Source of the DNA: Panagrolaimus kolymaensis
Lineage: Eukaryota > Nematoda > Chromadorea > Rhabditida > Panagrolaimidae
Length of the DNA stretch: 64,000 nucleotides
Reading direction: 5' to 3'
Assembly (NCBI GenBank): GCA_028622995.1
Contig: JAJQJQ010000009.1
Span: 5,084,001 to 5,148,000 of the forward strand
Shown here: piece after piece, positions 22,823 through 34,642 of the stretch
Layout of the letters: every line of letters begins with the position of its first letter
Numbering within the stretch: the first letter of the stretch is position 1
The notes under the pieces: generated by a model
What the model saw: only the letters and a program-made list of their open reading frames with translations
What the model was told of the DNA's origin: nothing
Databases searched by the model: none
Program-made: the position numbers and the translations under genes

Positions 22823-23418
22823 ATGATTTCGATGTTATTCTCACGGATTGTTATTCTTACTGCTGGTACACTCTATCCTGCATATCGATCATTCAAAGCT
22901 GTACGAAATAAAGATGTCAAAGAATATGTGAAATGGATGATGTATTGGATAGTATTCGCTCTAGTCACATGTGCTGAATCTGTTGCTGATTTGTTACTTG
23001 CATTTTGGTTTCCATTTTATTATGAACTAAAGATTCTCACTGTTTTATGGCTGATAAGTCCGTGGACTAAAGGTGCATCTCTAATGTATCGAAATGTATG
23101 TTATTCTTGCGATTGTTACTTTCTTGCTTACCATATGCTTGCTTTTAGTGGATTCATCCATGGTTAGTCAAAAATGAACGACGAATTGATACTTATTTTG
23201 AAGGAGCTAGAAAAGAAGTCTGTAATCAAGTAGTAAGAATTGGTACTCGTGGAATCGTCTGTGCTAGAGATATTGTCGCTACTGCTGCTATACGTAGTCA
23301 TGAACACATTTCAGAAGTTGCTGCTTTTCGTTATCAAGAAGTTCATGAAGAAGATTCACTACCTGCTTTTCGTTCTCAAGAAATTCAAGAAGATGACGAT
23401 GTTGTTTTTATTTCTTAG
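22823..23418 (+). CDS. REEP: REEP1-4/TB2-DP1-HVA22 family ER-shaping protein, copy A
   Basis: Two exons (22823-23095, 23149-23418) give 180 residues. Exon 1 encodes the whole reticulon-homology region: [31 protein letters not shown] and [21 protein letters not shown]. These hydrophobic hairpins bend ER tubules and match the REEP1-4 pattern (human [18 protein letters not shown]). Exon 2 encodes the cytosolic tail, with [16 protein letters not shown] and [13 protein letters not shown] and a repeated ending ([22 protein letters not shown]). Compared with the fuller gene at 41.2 kb, the third exon and the basic tail are missing. A TTTTTCAG acceptor at 22757 is a likely trans-splice site. Confidence 0.9.
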
Positions 23419-23976
23419 ATTACCTTTATTCAGCCTTGTTTGTATGTATATTTGCTTTTAGATAAATATCACATTTTATATACTGATAACTTATTTTATT
23501 TTGTATTTTCTAAGTATACTTGTTTGTAATTTCTTTTGTAGATAAATGTTTTGATTTTGTTTTTGGCTTATTTTTGTTTTATCTTTGTCATACTATGGTT
23601 TTGTAGTCATCATTCGGTTCATAATGTTATGGTATTATTGCTTTTTGGGATGACAATCAAGGCTTTATGATTTTCTTTAAGAAATCGATACTAATATTTT
23701 ATGCTATTGTTTTACCAATTCTCCAAATCGAAATTATTCCTTCACGACACTTTTTCTTGGATAAATCAAGCTTGTCTTCTTCGTATTCAGACTCTAATGT
23801 ATAATTTTTTGCTGTAACATATATCTTCATCTCCGGTATGCTCGTTCCCTTACGTTGACAGTTATTGCATATATTCTTTTTATAGCTTTCTTTAGTGGTT
23901 TGAGACCAGATGTGAAGCTTGAGCTTTTGCATTTTCTTGCCAAACACATAAAAAAATTAAAATATAAAAAGGATTT

Positions 23977-25269
23977 TTATTGTTTAGTAACAAATGATGA
24001 TCCATTAAGACCCCAAAAGATACTTATTGCTAAAGCTATAACTGCAATGCCTCCAATTGCTCCTACTACAATATAAGTTGGATTGGTTTCAAGCGCATAA
24101 ATATACAATTCTTCACTTAGGTAGTCCAATTGAATGTCAGTTAATGGCATTTGTATTTCATATGGTTGAGGTTGAGTGCAATTTTCATTGAACCAATTAG
24201 AAATTTTTTTATTGAGCTGAAAAAAAAAGAAACATAAAAAAATGTCATAAAAATTTTGTAATCCATCATTTTTTTATGTTTCAAGGCTGGCGGTTTGCTT
24301 ACTTACTTCTTTAAGAAACATGTTATTGTTGTCAAAAATTTCTAGATATGCTCCATTATGAAGCAAAGCCAAAATTTGACATTCTCCTCGACGAAGCTTC
24401 GGCAATCTTTGTTGAATTATAACCGTTTCTTCGGGGGTTAAAGGATGTCGAAGTTCAACAAAAGTTATATTTTTATGTGAATGAAAACTTCTCGCAAGAT
24501 TTCCCCAAAGTTCATCAAAGCATTCTGTTAAACTATGAATGCGTAAAACATATTTTTGAGATGTGTCACATTCGAATGCAGCATTGATAATATCATTGAG
24601 GCCTTGCCAATTTGAAGGTTTCTCAATTGGCTGTTTTTCAATGTTCATTAAAAAGTCATTGAATTCATTCTAAAAATATATACTTCTAAATAATTAAGCA
24701 ATAAAAAAGCAGGCGACGACAAACTTGACTATTAACACTGCCATTGTAAACAAAAGCTTTGTTTGCAACAAAATATATAGTAACTATTGGATTTATATCC
24801 AATAATTCATCAACATTATGATATCCAAATCTCATCCGCCTTCGATGATAATGAAATCCAATTCCATCATTTTGGGGAATATCGTTATTAGTGTTGAATT
24901 CACGTATCCATAAAGAAATCTAAAAAAACAAGGAATTCATTTTTAAAGGAAAATGGAAGCTCAAAAACTTACATCATTCCTTTCTTTTGGACATTCTTGA
25001 TCGCAAAATAACAATATTATTCTTCCCTCCGAACTTTTAGCTTCAATAATTGCCATGGTTCTCATAATCGCTTTATCATTCCTCGAATCGAAAAAATCCG
25101 ATGAATTTAGTGAAGAACTCGGGGTTGTTGTGATTTTGCTTCGAACCCGATCCACAGCATTTAGAGCTGATTTTCTTGCAATTGCTTCAACATCAAAACT
25201 TTTTGAAAAGTAACAAACATCAAAAAGTGAAATAAAAATAATGCAAAAATATGCAAATTTTTGATACAT
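23977..25269 (-). CDS. type I membrane protein, unrecognised
   Basis: Four exons (25269-24973, 24919-24725, 24669-24307, 24216-23977), all in phase 0, give 364 residues. There is a signal peptide (KFAYFCIIFISLFDVCYF). The ectodomain contains VRSKITTTPSSSLNSSD, a DQECPKERND cysteine, FHYHRRRMRFGYHNVDE and FVELRHPLTPEETVI. A C-terminal transmembrane helix (YIVVGAIGGIAVIALAISIF) leads to a tail of about 12 residues. No enzyme motif or known domain is apparent. The gene lies 292 bp downstream of the next minus-strand gene, so the two could share a transcript. Confidence 0.7.
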
Positions 25270-25561
25270 AATTCTCTGGCTTTTTTATTAACAAAATTTT
25301 TAAATAAAAAACGCTATTACATTATAAAAGAAAAGAGGAATATATTTTACACATCCAAGAACGAAGAAAAAGATAAAAGCAAGCGATTTTTGAAAGCTAT
25401 TTTGCTTTTGAGGATAACACGAACATATGTTGCTCAAAGTTTGAGAAGAAAAAAATGTGCATCAACACACACAACTGCTTGCTTATTTTAACCCCCTCCA
25501 TTTAAATTATTGAATTAAATTTTCTTTATTCTTTGTTCTTGATTTTTTATTTAAAAATTAT

Positions 25562-26122
25562 TCAAACTTTCAGAAATATTAACATATTTATAAATATTGT
25601 AAATAAAATAGATGTTAGGGTGGGAAATGAAATAGCTGTATTGCAATTATTGTGATTATTACAGCAGCATAATTTTCCATTGATATCATTAGTTCTCAAA
25701 ATAATACAAAATTCATTTGATTCTGCTGGATTTGATCGATATTTCTGAAAAACAAGAAAGATGTGTTTTTAAAAGCATCCGAAAAAGTTGTAAAATTTGT
25801 TAAAATTAATCGAAAAGGTTTGAAAGAATATACAATATTTTTTTGTGGAAAAAATCAATTTTTCGATTATAAAAACACTGACATTACAATAATCATCAAT
25901 ATATTTGGGTGCACAACCTCTCGTACTTGATAGAGAAGCAGCTGAAGTTCCCATTAATGTATAACAAAATGATGTATCTTTATCACAAGTTTTTTTAACA
26001 CCAGTTTCTTTGCCACTCCAATAATAAGTTCCATCATAACATCGATCAACTACAGAATCAACCAAAGAAATAAAAGTAAAAAATGAAAATATTACGATAA
26101 AAATATTATAAAACTTTGTCAT
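25562..26122 (-). CDS. small secreted cysteine-rich protein (ET-module/three-finger-like)
   Basis: Two exons (26122-25883, 25744-25562) give about 140 residues. A signal peptide (NIFIVIFSFFTFISLVDS) precedes a cysteine framework: CYDGTYYW, KKTCDKDTSFCYTL, RGCAPKYIDDYC, then a C-terminal LCCCNNHNNCN. The CC-x-NN-x-NCN ending is typical of nematode ET-module and Ly6-like families. A hydrophobic C-terminus (SILFTIFINMLIFLKV) suggests a GPI anchor signal. Function unknown. Confidence 0.75.
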
Positions 26123-29100
26123 TTTTTTAGTTTTTTATAAAAATTAAGAAATGTTTGAAAACTTTGAAGCTGGTGGTTGTCGTTAAAATAAATGGTTTTA
26201 CAATCGAAGAAAACTTTGATTTGATTTCTTTTGTGCATTCTTTTTTTGTTTCTATTGTTTTTTTTAACAGAAGCTATGCGTCATTTTTTCTTTTGAATCA
26301 TTTTATTTTTTTACACATTTGATGAAACCATTTTGTTTAAAAACTAAAAAAATTGATAGTTTTTTCGTTTCGTTCGTCTATTTTATCAAAATGAAAGTCA
26401 TTTTGGCTTCTCATCATTTTTTACTAACAATATGCATATTTGCTATGTAATTAAATCATAAAAAAAATCTCCATGAACTTGTATTATTAGAGTTGGTTTC
26501 CAAGGCTACAGATACAGAGCTTGCAAGCTTTGCTTTTTTTTTTATTGGAAGGTACAATATCCGGAAATCATACCTGGCAGTGAACAAAAAAATATAATCC
26601 AAATACAAATATACAAATTGCTACCTTTTTTTTTATTTGACTAATAAAAAACAAACTAACTGACGACAGTTTCATGTCATCGATGGCAGCGACAAAAGTG
26701 ACATTGAGACCGGTCGTCGCCTCATTTGGCTTTGTCGTCGGAAGAAGAAAATCGGTAGGCGTCGGCATGAGGAAAGTGAAGAAACAAAAAATTTGTAAAA
26801 AAATCGCCGCTTTTTTTGTTTTGTTTTGATTCATTTTTTCGTTCCTGACTGACGGACGACTCTTCTTTTCAAAAAATATGCCTGCATTTTTCTTTCTTCT
26901 TTCAAGAAAAGAAAAATGATTTGCATAATCAACTATAAAGAATCACCGATGCAGAACACAAAAAAAATAAATTTTTTTTTCATTCTTGAATGACCGGAAA
27001 AAATATATGTATTTAATTATTCCAAATTTTTTAAACTATCTTTCTTTTTTTCGTTTGTTTTTGGGTGGAAAAAAATGAATATATCATTTTTCGCATTTGT
27101 TTCATTTCTTTTTGAAAAATGTTTCAAATAAAATAAAGCTTTTGAATAATTAATTTTTTTATATACTAATCCTTAATTTACTGACTCTTGGAGGACCATG
27201 TTCCTATGTGTTGTGAAACATAACTCTCAAGTATGAGTGTTTGAGAATGGACGAAAATGCATTTTTTAATTTACTCAAAACACTTCTGAGCTATGATTTT
27301 ATTTTTTTCTGGAAGTAATAAGTGTCACATCTTTGATTTTATTTTATTTTTCATGTTCATACTTGAGTGCGCGAAAAAAAGAGCTCAAAAGCAGCACCAG
27401 GAGGTTGCTCTTAATTAGGCTCACAGAAAAGAATTTTCAAGTATGCTTGACTTGATTTCCCCAACAAAGGCCGCCTGAGATCTTTTTTATTTATTTTTTT
27501 GCCGAGAAAGAAAGAATTCATTAAATTAATTGAAGCTTCCTTGATTTAACTTTCCTCAATTTTTCTGAGTTGAGTTGAGTTTGATAAGCTATGAGAGATT
27601 TTTTGTCTTCCAGTTTTTTTGCTGGATTTTTTAGCTGCAATCATGAAAGAAAAAAACGTAATTGTCGTTTCTACTTTTTTTAATGCTTATTCAAATATAT
27701 AAATAAAATAATTTACTACTTAAAGCCAGTAGTCAGTCATCGTTGTCGGAACAGTTCAAAAGTGCTTTGGTTCTAGCTTATTGCTGCTTGCTTGTTTTGG
27801 CAGCAACGTTTTTGGTACTGGTCATCGCGTGCGAGCGCTCACAAGAAAAAATTATTGTTTTTCTTTCTATTTTTTTTTACTATAACTACTACTACTGACT
27901 GACCTTAAGCGATGACTGACTGACGACTACTATTGGCAATAATAAGAAGGAAAAAATTGCAAAAATTATTTATTTTTTGCCGCTTGGAAGATTTTGATAA
28001 TTGCTTCTTAAGAGTTTTTCTGCCTCAAGCATTATGGATAAAGCAAGCAACTACAACGACTACGACTTGGCACTTTCAATGTTTTTATTTATGAATTAGT
28101 TGGTTGACCACTACCTCCTCTTTTTTTGAGGCAAAGCCTGAAACAACTACATAGACAAAAATATAAATAAAGTCATTTGTCGATGGATGGCAAATAAATA
28201 AATAACTTTGACGTTTTTTTCCATCTATCCTCTTTCTGTCCAATCCAGAAGAAACTTATGGGTCGATGCTTTCGCGCGCGAACACATTCAAATGACATAA
28301 TCCAATGAGACATCTCTCTTTCTAAATATCATTTTTATTTTCCCAGTTTTTTTGAAAGTAAAAAATTTTGTCAGTGCTGCTTGCTGCTTCTGTCAGCGAT
28401 TATTATTTATTTTTTGAAATATTTATTTTTGGTTCTGCATATGTGTGAAAATATTCACATGAGTATCATCTTTTTTAAATTTAAAATGTAACGGATCAGT
28501 AACCGGGTTTTTTTTGGCTGGATTGTTTCTGTTCCAAAAAAGAAATAGAGAAAAGCTAATATCCGTTTTTTTGTTTGTTGCGTTTTCTCTTTTTTTTCAT
28601 AAACACCCTAAAACAAATAAATTATTATTTTTGTGACGATGACAAAAACGACGACCCTTAAGCGCTTCCTTAAGCAGGCATAGAGGCGAAGACATTGGGA
28701 ATGACTAGATTGTTGTTGTTGTATTTTTCCAAAAAGAAAAATTCATTCATTCCCTTACATTTCTTTCTATTTCCTCATCTTTTTAAAAAATTGGGAAAAA
28801 CGAGAGAGAGGCCATGCTGAGCAGCTTAATTTTCGGATTTCGAAGAATATGGAATATGGCTTCCTACCGAGAAAAAATAATACATAAATTACCTTTTTTA
28901 ATACCTTCCTTGGCTGCTGAACTTTAAGCTTAATTCCAAGCCATGATCCCACTAGGTTTTTATTGCTTTTTTTTGCTGCTTATTGCCATATTTATGGTTA
29001 TTGCGCTAATAAAAAAAAAACAATCGAAGACCCTATAAAAAAGGCAAAATAAAAAAATAATAATGCGGTCGCGCTAGGGCTTCAAATAAAATAAAAAAAG

Positions 29101-32100
29101 TGATTTCTTTATTAATTAGGGCCATTGAAGCATAAATGAATGAGCTAGCAGCTACGGCTGCTGCTGTTATTGCTTGGCTTCTCGCTTGAGAGAGAAAGGC
29201 AAGAGCAGCGGCGACACTACCCATGGCGTTTCAGTCAGTTAAGAAATAAGGATCCAAGAAAAAAGGATGAATCAAATACAGAAGAAAAAAAAAATTCGGG
29301 TGTCTTTAAACCGTTTTTCTTTTATTCATTATTATTATTTTCTTTTGTCGTCGTTTTTGTCACTTCGGTTTTATTGCTGCATGCGGCGCTAAAAAAGTCA
29401 TCATCTACTTCTACAATTGTGCAATCCAATATCTCGCATCCACTTGACCATCAAACAAAAAATGAGGATAATGGTCCAAGAAAAAATAAAAATAGAAACC
29501 CTTTTTTAGAAAAAAAAAGTCAACATGAGTGAATTTACTTGTTTTGGAAAGCCTCACCCGATAGTTTTTCTTGATTCATTCTTTCTTGAAGGCACAAAAT
29601 TTCCAGCATAGTGATTTTTAGAATGAATAACTGGCATTAGGAAATTTGGCTTTTGTTTATTTTTTTATTTTAGTTTTTTGGGTCGTTTAAACTTTAAAGT
29701 TAATCCATTTATTTTTAAGCTTTTTTTATACTTTTTTCTTCCCGTGATAGCTAACTTTTTGCTTGCTTTTAGCTTTTAGTTTTTTTACTTTTCTTTTTTT
29801 TTCAACTCAACTTTTATTTTTTTGATTTTCTCTTTAAACAACTTTAAGGATTTTAGTAGCTTCAAATTTCTTTTTTTACTTTTTTTTATTTTTCATTGAA
29901 AAAGCTTGAGAAAAAAATATATTCATTCTAATGGCAAACAGTCAGCCAGTGGTCGTCGTCGGAAGAAGCATTTTTCTTCTTTCATCGTAGTCGTCTTCGT
30001 CGTTTTTGCGGATGCTGCTGCTGCAAAAAGTGTTGCCTGTTGTATACAAAGAAAAAAAAACAAAACATTTGAGTCAAATAAATAAAAAAAAATTTGCGCA
30101 CTTTCACAACTGGCAAAAAAAAAAGCAAAAGCAAATGAAGAAAAAGAAAAATTGCGTTTATTGTATTTTATTTTTTCTTTCTTTCACCTTTTCAAATTTC
30201 GACAGTTTAGTCTTCTTTTTTTTCTTTTTCTTTGCCGATTTTTTTTTTGCTCAACTGCTGAAATAATATTGTTTCAACCTTTAACCATCATCACCAACTC
30301 TCACTAACTACCAACTGCCGCGTTTTAAATTTTAAGCTCAACAACGAGCTCTCTTTTTTTTTGTTGTATCAACTTACAGAAGAGTCTTCCCGCATCAACC
30401 ACACATTTTGCTTTATTTTTATATTTTTTTAACTTGCGCGCTTTAGCCAGGAAGCCAGCTTTTTTGAAGCAGCTTTTTAACTTGATTGGTATACATACAA
30501 ACATTCATACGTCAAAAGTCAAGCATTTATTTTTTGTGGAGTAGGAAAATAGTCAACCATCAGTTAGTTCGGAGGAAGATGAAAAAAAAGAAGAAGAAGA
30601 ACCTATTTTTACAGTTTGAGTGAAGGTTTTACTTTCTTGTTTGGGTTTTTTCTTCTTTGCTTTGTCGTCGTCTTCTTCTATTGTAAATTTATAATGCGGG
30701 AAAAGGACTATATCCGATCCAAAAAAAGAAAAATTATTTTTAGCTAATGAATCGAAAAAATAGAAAAATGAACCCCTCTCTTTGAGGTATGCCGACGACA
30801 ATCGTCCTCATCATCATCGATGCTGGCGTTGTTATTGTCGTCTTCTTTTTTCCTTCCTTTTTTGGGCTGAATGGAAATAGATAGTTATATGACTGACATA
30901 AAAATAGGGTCGCTCGAGCTTGTCATCATCATCTTCGGCAGAAGCTTTATTATTTATTTTTACTTACTATTTTTTTTTCTTGCATGCTTTTATTTTTTTT
31001 AGCAAAAATTTTTTCTTAGATAAATTCAATTTAAAGAAGCGTGAAAATAAAAAAACTTTTTAGACTCGTCGAACTAAATAAAAACGCAAAAGTTGAGTGT
31101 CGTTGATGATGAAGCTTCCCTTCTTGCTAGATGCCCTTATTTTTCGTCTTCTTTTCTTATCATCAAAAGAAAAAGAAAACATAAGAAGCACAGCTTCGCT
31201 TCGTAAAAAAAGAGAAATAAGAAAATAAGAACTTCTACAACAACGGCGACGACGAAGACGCGTAATTTACACTTAATTCCTCTTCCATTCAAATAATAAT
31301 ATTCACATCTCCCATGAGAGAGGTAGTAGCATCATGTAGAAAAATTTCGGCAAAGTCCGACTTCATTCTTCTTTTTTTGAAAATAAGAAAAACGAACTTT
31401 TTTTCATCCATATTTTTTTCTTTCTTATGAAATGTTTTTATTTTTCTATTAAAAGGCCAATAATCTATCTCATACGCGCGCATCTTCTTATTTTCCCAAA
31501 AAAAAGAGTAGAAGGACTTCATTATTACAACAGTGCATCCAAATTTTCAGACGGATGCTTTGTTTTAGAAATTTTTAGCTGAAAAAAGCGCCAAAAAAAT
31601 TTTTGTAATGAGATTTTTATTATTTTGCTTTTTATTTATTTAATGTTCCAAAAAAGTCAACTATGTTTTTATTTTTTTCTAATACCAATGGTGGCATTTT
31701 CACAAATTTTATTATCATTGACTCTTTTTTTATGGAAGGAAAATGGAATGCTTTTAAAAGAAACTCTACCAAAAAAAGCAGCAAAACAACAAAAAGTTTA
31801 AAGCATTCACACGCGTTCGTTCTTTTTCTTTTTTCCTTTGCTTCTTTTTCTTCCATTGTCATCTAAATTTTTGTTTTGACAGAACCGGAAAAAGAGTCAA
31901 CAACGACGATGGCAAAAATGCTAAAAAGTTTGAGGCGTTCCGGGACTTCTTTTAGCAGAAGAAAAGCATGACGACTATTTGAAAAGCAAATTAGGCTCAA
32001 ATTTTTTTTTCTTCAGTCAATTGGTTAAAGAAAATGGAAGGAAGCGGAGAGAGAGAGATAGATGCAAAATAATGCAAAATGCAAAAATAATGTTTGCGGT

Positions 32101-34642
32101 TTTGATTTTCGAAAAAAATAATACAAATTTACTAAACTTTTTTTTTTCAATTTTTTTCATTTTTGTTATTAAAACAAAATTTCTTTAAAACAAACAACAA
32201 AAAAATCCTTTAAGAAATATCATTTCTTTATTTTCTTTTTTCAAAAAACAAAAATTTAAAAACTAACTTACTTACACCTGTTTTTTTTATTTCGTGTCGA
32301 AGCAAGTAACTCTTTTTTGCAGCTATGTGCATGCTTAGCAACAAATTAGCTTCTATGGCTTCTTTCTCTTTGCTTTTATTTTTTTTAGATTTTAACATTT
32401 TTTTCTTTCTCTCTTTTCAAAAGCGCGTTTATTATTTTTTATTTTTTACGTGTCTCTACATCCATTTATAAGTGTTTGTTGTTAGCTTCTTTTTTTCTTC
32501 TTCTTCTGCTCGGATTTGGCAACGCCCCAAAACGGATGCTGCTGTGGGGTCTGGACTGTCTCCACGAGAGATTGGAAAGAAAAAAAGGGGAGAGAGGGCA
32601 CATCCATCCAGTAACTTTCACACACTCATTCTTCGGTAGTTTAGTTTTGTTTTTTCTGTGGTAAAGCTTCTGCCATATTTTTTTGCCACACACATATTCA
32701 CTCACATGCGTGAAAAAGAAAAATTCCCGTTGGCATTTTAGAGGACGACGTGAAAAAAAAATATGGATAGAAGCAGTGGGGAGAAAAAAAAGGGAGCGAG
32801 CGTTCACATTCTTCTTTTGGCACACCACAAACAACCAAAGGCTTTTTAGTTTTTAGTTCTGTGTCTTTTCGAAAGAAAATAAAAAAATAAAAAATAAAGC
32901 ATCCAAAAATGTGTCTTTGGCATATGTATTTTTTTTAACGGCCTTTTTAGTGACTATAAATCGAGGCATTTGGAAAAAAGTTTTCTTTTTTAAATAAAAG
33001 CTTGTTTTTTTCTGGTTTTTTTTAAAGCTAAAATTGACGCATAAAATGATGGGTTTAAGCGAAAAAAGCTTCAAATTTAAACATATGTTTTCATTCTCAA
33101 GTGTGTCTATGTATTTACAGGTTAAATAACAGTTTCAAATTACTTCATTTGTCTGAGTTTCTTCTTCTTTCCTTTTTTTTCTCATACCTACTTATTTATT
33201 ATGATGAACGACTTTCTATTTATTTTTTTTGAGCGCGAGTCTTTTTCTTTCCCTCCCGTTCTCGTCAACTTTCACGAAGCTTTTGCTACTTGCTTGTAAA
33301 TTGTAAATTTGTTTTTTTTTCATATTTTATATTTATTATTTCTGCTTATTTAAACACGCATGCATGCTTTGTTTAGAAATTTTTTAGTCAGACACTCATT
33401 TTTTATCCTCGAACATTTGTGAGAGAATATCGTTTGTTCTGAATGAGTGAAAAAGCTAAATTTCAGCTGATTCAACAAACAATAATCATCCATACCTTTT
33501 TTTAATATTTGAAACCTTTTATTTTTGATTCTAAAACAACGAGGAAAAATCCAACCCAATAATAAACAATCAAACAATAAATTGTTGAAGTATTCTTTCA
33601 TAAAAAGATGATGAGGATGTTTGGGAGAAAGAGAGTAGTTGAGAAAGAAGACACGCAGAAAGCAAGCAAGAGCTTTTGCTTTAAAAATATTTTTTATTTT
33701 TTTCACTTATGAAAGATTTGACACTCCACCACTATTTTTCTAAAAAATACGCGCAAATGAGCCAAGCCAAAGCTTTCTTGCTTCCTTAGTTTCTTAGCTC
33801 TTGTTTAACACAAAAAAATTTAAAAATAAAAGAAAAATGAGGGCTTAAGTGAAAGAAATAGATTGTTGTTGTTTTATTTTATATTTTTTAGTTAGTTTGT
33901 GCCTTTCTTAAATTTAGTCTTGTCATCGCCTTCTTAAAAGTTTGTTTACAATCACTGCTTTCATTTTTGGACAAAACTTGTTGGCATTATTTTTATGCTT
34001 ATTTGTTGCTATTATGGAAAAAGAAACATTTAAAAATAAATGATGCAGATTATTTGTCTCTATGTCTCTAAAATTTCGCGTTATCCATTTCCTAAAAAAA
34101 AGTCTGTGATTAATTTTCGCCTAAAAAATAAAGATAGTAATTTTTCTAATTTTTAAAAATATAATTCTTAAATGCTTTATTTATTCTTTTTTTATCTTGT
34201 TCTGAATGCTTCCCTTCCCCATCCATACATGCTTTTTATTTTATTTTCTATTTTATTTTTTTACTTTCTATGGCTTTTCATCGTCGCTATCATCAACGCC
34301 TTGTTGTTGTCATCGCCCTTTTTTAGCGACCTTTATATTTTTTTATAAATCGATGTTTTTTGCGACTCAATGAAGAGCTGCTTTATTTTTTACATCTTCT
34401 TTAAAAAATAAAAAACTTCTTTTTATGTTTTTTTTTTCTATTCAAAAACGTGCCGTGCCATTGATAAAAAGAAAATTTTGGAAACAAAAGAGTTTAAATT
34501 TTCTATTTTAAATATTTTTCAGATAAATCGGCGACGCTATCCGTAAAGAAGGCTTCTTCCGAAACTTCAATCACCGAAAGTCTTTCGACCAGCGCCAATT
34601 GCGCCTTTTTTTTCTTCTTATTTTTTAAACAATCAAAAAACT
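26123..34642. other. 8.5-kb gene-free simple-sequence region
   Basis: Long A/T runs, CTTCTT/AAGAAG tracts, scattered CATCATC and GTCGTC triplets and GCGCG patches. Open frames are short, F/K/S-rich and without splice logic. It could be a long regulatory region, or an intron or 5' UTR intron of the gene at 34643. I see no RNA gene, transposon terminus or coding exon. Confidence 0.5.

Larger units (their letters stand above)
21725..23682 (+). repeat. 1.95-kb inverted duplication, copy A
   Basis: Inverted counterpart of 37905-39830, 14.2 kb away. The core (about 21876-23545) differs from copy B at only a handful of positions, including introns, UTRs and intergenic sequence. The outer 100-150 bp on each side are clearly more diverged (for example ACTTGGTTTGACTTT against ACTTTGCTTGACTTT, and TTGGCTTATTTTTG against TTCTTCTTCATCC). 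A sharply bounded near-identical core within older homology suggests gene conversion. Confidence 0.9.
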
